Part shown: in pieces, positions 20,350-30,000 of the stretch
How the letters are laid out: each line of letters opens with the position of its first letter
Position numbering within the stretch: the stretch's first letter is position 1
Source of the DNA: Blastomussa wellsi
Taxonomy: Eukaryota > Cnidaria > Anthozoa > Scleractinia > Plerogyridae
Assembly: GCA_947652115.1 (NCBI GenBank)
Contig: OX393569.1
Location: 18,942,270 to 19,006,269 of the forward strand
Length of the DNA stretch: 64,000 nt
Reading direction: 5' to 3'
Program-made: the position numbers and the translations under genes
Notes under the pieces: generated by a model
What the model saw: the letters and a program-made list of their open reading frames with translations, nothing else
The model's database searches: none
Told to the model about the DNA's origin: nothing

Positions 20350-21177
20350 TCAAGGGACATTCGCTGCAGGATTTTCCAAACCAGTAGTTTGCTCGTCATC
20401 CCTCTTCTTTAATTCAATGAGATCATTCCAAGGGATAACAAACATAAAATAAAACACAATGGCCAATACTACAAACATTTGAAGGATAATGACCAAGTTA
20501 CCCGCCATAAAGGAGACACGTAACGATGTGGCTTGGATAGCTATAAACGTCACTAAAAGACACACGTACACCAATGCCACGGCTATCCTTATCATGCATA
20601 CAGTCTTTGGTTTCTTTAACATCAGCATTATGGTCGTGGCTACATTTAAGACTGCCATAGAAAGTTTAAATCCACCGTAACTGGCGCCCGAGGCTAAGCC
20701 AAAGTTGAAGACGATCTTATAGCATATCACCTCAACAGTTCCATTCTGAACTGCTGCGCTGTTACAGTCAATGGGATCCCTCGACCATGCCTTCGTATTC
20801 CAAAGCTTGTATTGGAAGCAGTCCTTTGTATTCTCGTTTTCGTCGCAGCTGTATGTGACATCGAGCAGTAGAACTTGCCAGAACAAGGTTGCCATGCCGC
20901 AGATCAGCACAAAGGACAACGCCAAAAAGATTTTCAAGATCTCTGACAAAGTTTCTTTTTCATCTGTAAGATCAATGCCTTTCAGCAGCCATCGCTCAGC
21001 TCCATTCTTTGTTTTCTTCTTGATGATTCCGGAAAACAAGTTGGTGACGGTTGATTCCTTCAAACGTTGTTTACGGGCGTTATCTTTTCTTGTTATCCAG
21101 AGAAGGAGAAAAAAGATGCCATAAACAATAACAATAGCCGGCAATACGACAATGAGACTGTACCCATACTCCTTCAT
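20350..21177 (-). CDS. Orphan five-pass membrane protein with Cys-rich outer loop
   Basis: An intronless frame of 275 aa from the ATG at 21177. I prefer this to the ATG 39 bp upstream because the shorter paralog begins at the equivalent position. Hydrophobic segments lie at about residues 7-26, 81-105, 155-188, 197-219 and 228-250. The N-terminal loop is basic, and the C-terminus is polar (LIELKKRDDEQTT). Between segments 2 and 3 lies a Cys-containing loop (SCDEN, DCFQY, DPIDCNS, VICYK) with an NGT sequon. This suggests disulphides on the outer face and a plasma-membrane or endomembrane location. The family is not recognised. Its tandem paralog is at 16420-17106 on the same strand. The function is unknown; a receptor, channel-like or tetraspan-type role cannot be told apart from sequence alone. 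Confidence 0.7.
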   Translation of the reverse strand: MKEYGYSLIVVLPAIVIVYGIFFLLLWITRKDNARKQRLKESTVTNLFSGIIKKKTKNGAERWLLKGIDLTDEKETLSEILKIFLALSFVLICGMATLFWQVLLLDVTYSCDENENTKDCFQYKLWNTKAWSRDPIDCNSAAVQNGTVEVICYKIVFNFGLASGASYGGFKLSMAVLNVATTIMLMLKKPKTVCMIRIAVALVYVCLLVTFIAIQATSLRVSFMAGNLVIILQMFVVLAIVFYFMFVIPWNDLIELKKRDDEQTTGLENPAANVP

Positions 21178-21299
21178 GACGATATGAGGGAAATACAGAA
21201 AGAGTACGATGCACAATTAAACGCGGAATTAAAATTACGACGACTCTTGCGAGAAAGCTAAGGTCAATTAGGCCATAAAAACATTCGATCACAGCATCT

Positions 21300-22650
21300 T
21301 CGCATGAAAGCTTTCTCTTTGTCCAAAAATGTTATTCAAATTCCAAAGCTGCATAACAGGCGTATTTTTGGCAGGCGAGTGCTGAGTTCGATTGAGTGTT
21401 TCAGTGACTGCAAACAATGTCTGCACTGCAGGATATGAAATTCTCCATTCATTTAATTTAAAAAAGAAACTGTTTGCTTTAACTAAATTTGTGGTTGGTT
21501 AGTAACTTATTATTTGAGTCAACATTTCAGTCAGTGGTGATCATTAATAAAACATTATTCCATGTTTCGATTGGTAGGTCTTTGATTTAGTCGATTTTGC
21601 ATAATTGTTCAATATTTCCGAGTTGCTGCTTTTTCTAAATAACAATGAGCTTCAATGAGCTTCCCAGAGTCCACGTTCCCCTTGATCAGCGGTCGAGAAA
21701 CGAGGGACTCTGGAGGGGGGAGCCAATCTCGTACCTCAAGTCTTCATAAAATACTTTGGTGCGTGTTTAATAAATCACAAAATATGACGCTTTGTGTTGA
21801 AAATCAGCGATGCAGAAAAACAAAGTATCATGTTTCAATATTTCGAAGAAAAACAAAAGTATCATATTACAAATAAACAAAAGTATCGTGTTACCGCTGT
21901 CAAGAAAAGGCTAGGAATCACGTTTGGTGTCGCATCCTGCACTGTCCTGGAGTCTCTGAGTTTTTCATTTTCAGGTAGAAATAGCTTTGTTAATTAGAAT
22001 TGGCATTTAGTCACAACAAGCGGTAGGTGGGTATGTCTTCAAAACATTGTAATGCCGTGTAGTAGTGAGTAGTGTTAAAGAAGAGAGTTTAAAAGCATTG
22101 ATATTTTCTAAAGATTTGTGGCTCCTTTTCTATTCTTTCGAGGAAGTGGCGAGACGTACGGGTTAGATTTCTCCTTCAGTTTTCTTTATAAAAATAAATG
22201 TAGTCTTCATGATTTCGTTCAAATAGCGTTCAAATTCGTGAGTAGACGTGCAACAATTGCAAGTCGGCCGTTATTCCTTTATTAAGGACGACGTCGCGAT
22301 AACAAGTGGCTAAGTCGCGAGATACCAGGGACTTTGCGGTCGCTTTCAGAAAAGTGTAGTTCTTGAAAAAACTTCTTCATGTACTTCTTTTGCTATTTTT
22401 ACAGAAATCAGTATTTTTATCTCGAATTTGTACACAAAATGACGTACTTGTGGTCGACGAGGAGTCCCGGGGTTGGGGAATTGTCTTTTTCTGTGTGCCC
22501 GTGGGTGGGGAATACACCGCAAAATAGTTAAAATATGGCAAATGCCCGGGGGTGTGCCCGGGGAGATGGTTACAGGGAAAATTGAACCACGCATTAGTGA
22601 CGTACATCAATCCAATCAGGTTTGGGGTTGCATCAAGAAACCAGTCAAAT
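21300..22650. other. Intergenic stretch, no gene recognised
   Basis: Upstream of the five-pass membrane gene. It has short frames only. A TCCCAGAGTCC / GGGACTCTGG inverted pair near 21661-21716 may be a small decayed element. Confidence 0.4.
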
Positions 22651-22653
22651 TGT

Positions 22654-22723
22654 CAATCTGGTCCCCAGAGCCCGCTTTTCTTGATGGTGACCAAAAGAAA
22701 AGTGGGCTCTGGGGACGAGATTG
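22654..22723. mobile_element. 70-bp minimal MITE with 9-bp TSD
   Basis: A near-perfect hairpin with ends CAATCTGGTCCCCAGAG and GGGGACGAGATTG. The flanks TCAAATTGT at 22645-22653 and 22724-22732 are identical. Ends and duplication length match the CATTCTCGTCCCCAGAG family. Confidence 0.85.
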
Positions 22724-22864
22724 TCAAATTGTTTGATAAAAATGGAATGACATGCGCAGTAAAGTGATTGATTAAACTGATTACTGCAGTTTTTACAGAT
22801 ATATTATTCATGGTCGACAGGAAAGTTTCGTCGTGAATGAATTCGCTAGTCAAACGTATTTTGC

Positions 22865-23031
22865 AATATAATTTGGTTTTATCAACTGGGTTGATAATGT
22901 CAATTGGCCACCGTAAAGAGATTCTTTACGGTGGCCAATTGACATTATCAACCCAGTTGATAAAACCAAATTATATTGTTATACTTCCCACCGACGCAAC
23001 ACCACAGTTTCTTTAGAAACTTACCCCCTCT
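22865..23031 (+). mobile_element. Penelope-like 3' fragment with 5' inversion and 13-bp TSD
   Basis: AAACGTATTTTGC flanks the insert on both sides (22852-22864 and 23032-23044). The right part, from TTTACGGTGG to CTTACCCCCTC, is a near-identical copy of 24027-24139. The left part (22866-22918) is an inverted copy of its first about 52 bp, so the two form a perfect hairpin. This is the pattern of target-primed insertion with 5' inversion. Assignment to Penelope-like elements rests on the sequence just upstream of the 24-kb copy. Confidence 0.75.
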
Positions 23032-23974
23032 AAACGTATTTTGCGTTGCGTTCATTTACTTAAAATGCACACGCCGTCAGCAAAAGGCCCAACACTAAAA
23101 TGGTCATTGAGCGTTCGTTTTGGACGGGCTAGCTTTGCTGACCAGAAAAAAAAAATACCCAATACGTCCATATCAAAACTGAAAAAAATAACTCTCGCAC
23201 GCATTGCGTGCCTATGTTTTTTAACGCGCAGCAGGTGCTTTATCACAGCACGTGGAATAATTGTACAAATACTCGATTTCATCTAGTGACATAAAAACAA
23301 AATACGATGCTTATCTCGCTCGCTCATACACTTGCTATTTCAGAAGGGACTCTTTTATGACACCACAGTGCAAGTAACACAAAATTTTCGTCTTGAGGAA
23401 ATATTAAACAGCAATGTGTTTTATATTCTCAAAAGTGTGAGGAGATCATGCGTGACCAAGCCTATGAATCTGATTCTGTTGCGTGATTCGCCGAAATCTA
23501 TCCGATTTCTTGGAAAGCAACCCAATATAAATTTTCTTTGCGTTCTTCTGGTGGTCATTGTTCGCATATTCTCTCTCAGTCGTGGAGCTTCCTGTCTGAT
23601 CTCTTTCGTTTTAGTAATTTAGAAGCCAGTGAAAAGTGTCCCAACAGATAATTTTAGACGGAATCGAATTCAAAGGTTATCATTTCGTCTGATTGCAACG
23701 CCTCCTGACTTCAGGTAAGCTTGACACGTACACCGGCAGCGACATATTTTCTTGGAATAAATCGACTACGCGGTGCTTATAAAGTACATTGCAAAACAAA
23801 GTAAATGCTTTATAAAGTAATGAAAAGTAATGTAAATTAAATTCTTGAATTATATTGCATCATGTAGTTTCACAGTTTATGCAGTTAAATCTTTGAAGAA
23901 ATACGTGTCTGAATATTGAATGAAAACAACGTGTGGTGACAGCGAATGTAAAGCGGAGAAAACGAGCAAGGTTC

Positions 23975-24087
23975 CCTATTTTGCTTCAACGAAGGGCTAA
24001 CGCTCGAAACGTCAGCTCTTGAATCTCTTTACGGTGGCCAATTCACATTATCAACCCAGTTGATAAAACCAAATTATATTGTTATAC

Positions 24088-24132
<45 letters not shown>

Positions 24133-24140
24133 CTATTTCT
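23975..24140 (+). mobile_element. Penelope-like element 3' region with degenerate hammerhead-like core
   Basis: CAACGAAGGGCTAACGCTCG then AAACGTC at 23998-24024 resembles a hammerhead ribozyme core (CUGANGA, stem II, GAAAC, GUC), but TCAACGA replaces CTGANGA. Hammerhead motifs are known in Penelope-like retroelements. It is followed by the 113-bp tail shared with 22921-23031. A minus-strand fragment of the same tail lies at 52010-52068. No reverse transcriptase is visible. Confidence 0.55.
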
Positions 24141-24149
24141 TGTTATATG

Positions 24150-25300
24150 TTGCTTTTGTCAAGATGTTCGGGCTTCCCTTGTATAAATAAATATATATAT
24201 AATATTTAAATTTCAGTACGAACTGACCGATATATTAAGCCCATTTGTAATAATTATTTTATTATTTTTGTAAATTATTATCATTATTAGTTTAATACTT
24301 TACATTTGCATTTTTTACCAATGTTAACATATTCAGCGTCTTCTCGATTACAATGCAGTCGGTCAGCGGTATATTAACAAGCTTCTGCTCTGTCTGTTGT
24401 CTAATGCTAAATCGATGTTGTATTAAAACACACAGCTCCCGGGTGAAAAATATTTACCCATATAATACACCGGCTGTTCTGAGGTAGGGTGTCAAAGTGA
24501 ATGTAGCTGCAATATCGTCAAGTAAAAATTTACCATACGAGATGACTTACAATAAAGTGCCAGTGAAACGAAATTTTTTATTCGCTCAATGTATACTTTC
24601 AAACATGCTTACAATCGCGTTTCGTGGTCTACTTCGTTTTACAAAATTCAGCTTTTTGTGCCAACCAGTGCCAGGAATCAGGAATCAGGAATCGCGGTAA
24701 AGTCTTTCTTGTTTTCCTGCATCTTGCGTACAACGAGTGTTCACAACGCCTTGTGTACCAATAAAGACTTAGAACTGAAAACGTAATAAGTTGTCTCATA
24801 TAACATTATTTTTAACTTGGATATAATTGCGGAATTGCTCTCTACTAATTACTTCGATAAAAGTCGATTTATAACTGGAAAAGGCTATAGCTTGCTAGCC
24901 TGCGTTGCAGTCGGACTTGTCACGAAGTTTTGTTCGTCTGCGACGTAGGCTATAGCTTGCGAGCCGCGCAATCACGCACAACCACAACTTAATTCATTTT
25001 CCTCTATTTACATTTATGATCTACAAGAAAACAGTTGAACGTACTTTTGCCTTCGATAACCTATAGAAAGAACATCCTTGAAAGGTTTGATCTACTTGAG
25101 GGTCGATAAAATTACGTGAGCACAGTTCGGTCGGGTGTTTCTTCCAGGCGGAGGGCTCGGGAGCTTTTACAGGTATCAAACTTGTATTCGTTTTAATGTT
25201 CAAAAGATATGCGATTCATTAGAACATGAACAGGTTACAGCACTAAGGTCTGATAACGGCATGGTCAGTAGGATAGAAGGGAGTAGCAGAAGAATTTGAA
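24150..25300. other. Intergenic stretch, repeat fragments only
   Basis: It includes a TATAAATAAATATATA tail near 24180-24200 and a TAGCTTGC duplication around 24889-24960. No exon is recognised. Confidence 0.4.
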
Positions 25301-25302
25301 GT

Positions 25303-25450
25303 AATAGATCAAACACGAGCGACAGTGTTTCATCGGGATATCCAAACACCGAGAAGAGAGTTGAAAATACGACGCGCAGCGGAGTATTTTTAATGAACTT
25401 CGAGGTGTTTGGATAGCCGATGAAACACTGTCGCTCGTGTTTGATCTATC
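25303..25450. mobile_element. Palindromic MITE (ATCAAACACGAG ends)
   Basis: AGATCAAACACGAGCGACAG and CCAAACACC on the left have inverse copies on the right. The centre has AAAATACGACGCGCAGCG. Related sequences with CCAAACACCTCGAAGTT and AAAATACTC occur at 42815-42915 and 62680-62760. Confidence 0.85.
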
Positions 25451-25989
25451 TTCTCAATCGAAACTAAAACTACGGTGAAAACGAAGAAATAAAATCGTAA
25501 AAATCTATGCTAATTAAGATCACATTTCCAAACCACGGTTACGGTTCTGATTTCCTTTGTTTTAACGTGATGAATTATTAATGAGTTTGAGAATAACTTT
25601 TCATGAACTCTGACCGAAAAATTTTGTCATGCTTTTTTTATCGGAAACAAATGACACACTCTTCCTGACATTAAACAAGTTCCATTTCCGCCGTAAAACG
25701 GTGTTTGTAATAATCGGAGGAGTCTTGATAAGTAGCACAGTTTTACTGAAATCCATATTTTTATATAGCGAAAGACGAACAGTCCCTTTTGCGAATTCAT
25801 CAGTGATAAACAACCACTACATGTCATCCAGATGTAATGCATTTCAATACTTTTGTTGGTCAAGTACATAGCTGCTACTTGAAGAACTGGGTACATCGTA
25901 CTAAGATCCCTCTACTTCGGAAATATTCCGAAAACAAAAGGCCATAGACTTGAACCTCTTCATAAATTAAGTTTTAAGGTAACTATTCT

Positions 25990-26105
25990 TGACTTCCTTA
26001 CTAGCCTGCGGGCAGGCTCCGGCTAGACGGGGTGGGTCGGAGGCGGTTGGTCATCGCCACCGTCCCCTAACCACCATGACCCACCACCGGAGCCTGTTCA
26101 CAGGC
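25990..26105. repeat. Small GC-rich foldback
   Basis: TAGCCTGCGGGCAGGCTCCG near 26003 is partly inverted at ACCGGAGCCTGTTCACAGGC near 26087, with GGGTGGGTC and its inverse inside. Probably a small MITE. Confidence 0.55.
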
Positions 26106-26423
26106 TACTTCCTTACAGCTGAGTGTCAAGAATTTAGACGAGATTTGAGGGCTGAAAACATCGGCGACTTCTCGCCTTTTCACCCTACATTTTCAACGCG
26201 GCACGAAAGTAATACAACCAGTGACGTCCAAGGCTGCTTTGGCTGCGCCAAGGCGGCCGCCAATTTTTGGGCTTAACCAGCCAATTTCCAGCGGCTTAAA
26301 ATTCTGCTTTCGTAAACCGTTGGCGAAAAAAGTTGATAGCGCTAATGTAATCACGGTTCAAACTTTATTATTAGAAAAGATACGAAAATTTCATTTCAGT
26401 GGCACTCTAACAATTTATATAAT

Positions 26424-26883
26424 CAGGAGCCCATGAGAAGGAGCCTCCATTCGTACTTTGCCTTTGAGTCAACCCTGTCCCGTATCTTTTTATTTTTAGA
26501 ACAGTGAGCTTTCACATGATTGGCTATTACAAAAATACCCGCGAAAGAACAGTGAGCTTTCACATGATTGGCTATTACAAAAACACCCACGAAAGAACAG
26601 TGAGCTTTCACATGATTGGCTATTACAAAAACACCCACGAAAGAACAGTGAGCTTTCACATGATTGGCTATTACAAAAACACCCACGAAAGAACAGTGAG
26701 CTTTCACATAATTGGCTATTACAAAAACACCCGCGAAAGAACAGTGAGCTCTCACATGATCGGCTATTACAAAAACACCCGCGAAAACCACGTGGGGAAT
26801 GCTTCTAAAAATAAAACGATACGGGACAGGGTTGACTCAGATGGTCAGTATGAGAGATGGATGCTCCTTCTCATGGGCTCCTG
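26424..26883. mobile_element. 460-bp MITE with internal 48-bp tandem array and 7-bp TSD
   Basis: ATATAAT at 26417-26423 is repeated at 26884-26890. The ends are CAGGAGCCCATGAGAAGGAG and its inverse, with arms of about 75 bp that continue through GAGTCAACCCTGTCCCGTAT and a TTTTATTTTTAGA block. Between the arms lie six 48-bp units (26499-26786), each with CACATGATTGGCTATTAC, an inverted CCAAT box. Both strands stay open because 48 is a multiple of three; these frames are not genes. The right end is 160 bp upstream of the DDX60-like start codon. Confidence 0.9.
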
Positions 26884-27043
26884 ATATAATTCTTTTCTGT
26901 TTGTGTTTAATTTGTTTTTGGGACCAAATTTTAGTCAGACAGGCATCACCTGATATCGATATCTCTTTATCCAATTCGAGCATATTGTGATGTGCAGGGA
27001 CGAAAGAATTTATCAGTATGCGTTTGTCAGTTTGTCATTTAGA
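26884..27043 (+). promoter_or_regulatory. Presumed promoter and 5' leader of the DDX60-like gene
   Basis: This is the stretch between the MITE and the start codon. No TATA box is placed with confidence. An upstream ATG at 27018, out of frame with the main start, opens a frame that runs through all of exon 1 and past the first donor. If transcription starts before it, it would act as an overlapping uORF. I see no clear interferon-type element. Confidence 0.3.
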
Positions 27044-30000
27044 ATGGCTGAAGGAGGGGAGGATTGCTATTCCTCATCTGATGACGATTCTGATATTTCG
27101 CTGTTTGACTCACCTGATTACGACAACATTGCAGGTTATGGTAGGTAACTTCGCTGCAATCTCTAAAGCAAAATTTTAAACGTAATGCGATGTAAGCCGC
27201 AATTTCTTGTTTCAACTGTTCGCCATTAGCAGAGTCGGCTTCAGTCGAGCTACATATATTGAGAGAGCTGGATCAAGAGAGAAAATGACGTCATCAACTC
27301 ACCAGTTTATTTTTCCAATGTGTGAACCCAGCTGACTCAGCAAGAGCTTTTAGAAGCAAGTTGTTGTTTTGCATACCAAATATGCTGGTTTACACTAAAA
27401 AATTAAACTGGTGAGTCGATGACCTCATTTTCTCTCAATACACCATATTCCAAAATGATCCAAAATGACCACTGATTTATGCACATACAAATTGGCCATG
27501 ATGGCCTCGTTCACGATAAAATATTCTTTTGATTTTTTAGCTTAAAAACGAGGCAAAAGGGCTAATTTGAATACCAACAAAAGAATACTAAGATGGTAGC
27601 CAGTTTGGAATAAGGCGTATGCAACTCGACTGAAGCCGAGTCTGGTAACGCGTACAGTTTAAACAAGAAATCGTCGTTCAAAAAGACGGACTTATTTTGA
27701 AAATTGAGGCGTAATAATTGGCATGCCACTCCGTGCATTCTTGCAAATATCAAATCGGAATCGAAGAGAACAAGAACAAAATTTTTTCCTCGCAGCAGCA
27801 CTTTAAGTTTGTCATTTACTAGGCTATTTGTAAAGTAGTGCAAATATAGTTGTACTTACGCATGGCGTCAAATATTATGCCATTTTTAGCAAATTGTTGA
27901 ACCAAAGGGATTATCAACGTCCGTTTTGATAAGGAACAGCAAGCAGTCAGTTCATCGAGTGTGCAACTATGCTATATTATTATTCTTGATCTTGGTTTAC
28001 GATTTCGAAGATAAAATTTGTGCTGATTTTGTTCAAGAAAATTGAACAAAAGAAGGGCCACTGTCGCGCCTGATATATCATATCATATTTTTAAACCTAT
28101 GGCCTGTAGCTTGCTGTAATCGTGCTTTATTGCCTTTCAATAGAAGTAGAAAGATGGTAAAAGTGGTGAAAGTAAAGAAATATCAACTAAGAAGAAAACA
28201 TAACTATCAAAAGATTCAAAATTTTAAAAGAATTTCAGCTTTCAATTTTGATGAATTGCAATTCACTTCAACCCTTGTAATCCTGTACTACTTCCCCAAA
28301 ATACCGGTTCTATCTTGCTCTGTGGAATCCTTTTGTCAAATTTATTCGTGTATTTGGTGACATTTGGCACCATAATATCGGAATTAGAACATAGAAATTC
28401 AGTTCTATAATCAGGCGTGACAGTCTCCCTTTAAAAGTGTTGTGCTTATCCTAACGCAGCCGACAGTGAAGATGATATCGAGCTTGACGATGACGGAGAG
28501 GAGACAAATGAAATATTCTTAAATGAGGAAGACACGGAGCACCTAAATGAAGGTAAGTCGAAGTGCCATAAAAACAGCATGGCGTCGATATTACCTTTAC
28601 AGAGTTTTATAGCAATAATGTAGTAGAAATAACGTACCTCTTGGATAGAAGGCTTGCAGTTAACAATAACTTGATGTCGAAGAAAAAGGGCAGGTTTTCT
28701 ATCTTAGCACACGTTCATGTTTCCCCAATGTTTCCCAGTTTTGCCAATCGGGAAACATTCCTTCCAGTTCCAAGAAGAAAAATTTGCTTCTGCTAAACGA
28801 ATCCGCGCGGTAAGGAAATATCTTTCTTCGTTTTGCCAGGCGAGGCCAGGTTTCTGTAGCACCTGTACGTTTTGACTAATTTACATTATAGAATTCTTCA
28901 AGCCGAAAACGTTCCTGTTACCAAACGTAAACCTCTAATTGCAGAGATAGAAGGGCCAGAGGAAGCTGACGAACCAGAAACCCCGCAGGGGGAGGATGGC
29001 AAAAAAGAAGATAAACCTGTTAGAAAGCGGACTAATATCGCCAATTACATGAAGTACGTCAGTGAACATTTCTACGGGGAAAGAGTGTCTCCATTGTAAG
29101 TATGCTTTATATCACAGGGTGGGTAAAGGGTCAGTATGGAATGGGGCGTGTGATGTGCAAACGATAGTTTTTCAATGTGTAATTAATCGTGGGCGCATAG
29201 CGCCCGGGATTCTTGCTCCCGGGTCGGTTTAGTATTTTCTACTTTTTCGTTTTGTAGGTGACCAGGGTATCGTATATCAGCTGGTAATTAAAAGTTAATT
29301 ATTAAACAAAAGAAACGACAAATTACATACTGCACAAGTAGCAATATACTAGGCAAGTCAAATATAAAGTATAACTGAAAGAGAAGATTTATATTTAATG
29401 ATTTGAAAAAGATTTCAGCAACAGAAATGCTTAATTAATATTGTTTCTAATAATAACAAGAGAGTATCGTATATCGTATATAGGAAGTCTCACGTCAGTA
29501 TAACGCAACAAAGCGTGAGTCTCTCGCAAGCCTAGCCTCAGATTATTTGTTTTTCAATCGTATTTTACTTTGACAAGGTTTTATCCCAAGTTATACTTTA
29601 CATTATTAACCGAAAAATCACCCGCGATTTTAACGTTCCAAAACGTTTCTTGTTACTTATTGATCAGAAAAGATCCTCGCACAGCTTTTTCAGTATTGCG
29701 TTTCACATGGTAGGTATCTAAACATCCTGACGGACTTTGTGGATGCGGAGATTTTCTTGATTGATGGCGACTCCTTTCTTCTGGAAATTCTTGGAGAGGA
29801 GAGCCTGGATTGGAGTCATGGCGGACAGTTTCTGCATCTCATTTATTTAGCTGAACGCTTCTTACAGTACTTCACGGATAAAGGTTAGACCAGTCTTAAA
29901 ACATTATTATCAGGGTCCGTGTTTGCCGGGAATCACTGATGGCGGATAATTGGCCAAACCTTTATACTGTAAATATTATTCGGACTTATTCGCAAATTCA

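Noticed and set aside
20350..21216. Upstream ATG at 21216 as the start of the five-pass protein
   Set aside because: The paralog begins at the position of Met14, and the extra 13 residues would add an unmatched hydrophobic lead.
26423..26884. Two opposite 120-codon frames as genes
   Set aside because: Both lie wholly inside the 48-bp tandem array and arms of a MITE, where the unit length keeps both strands open.
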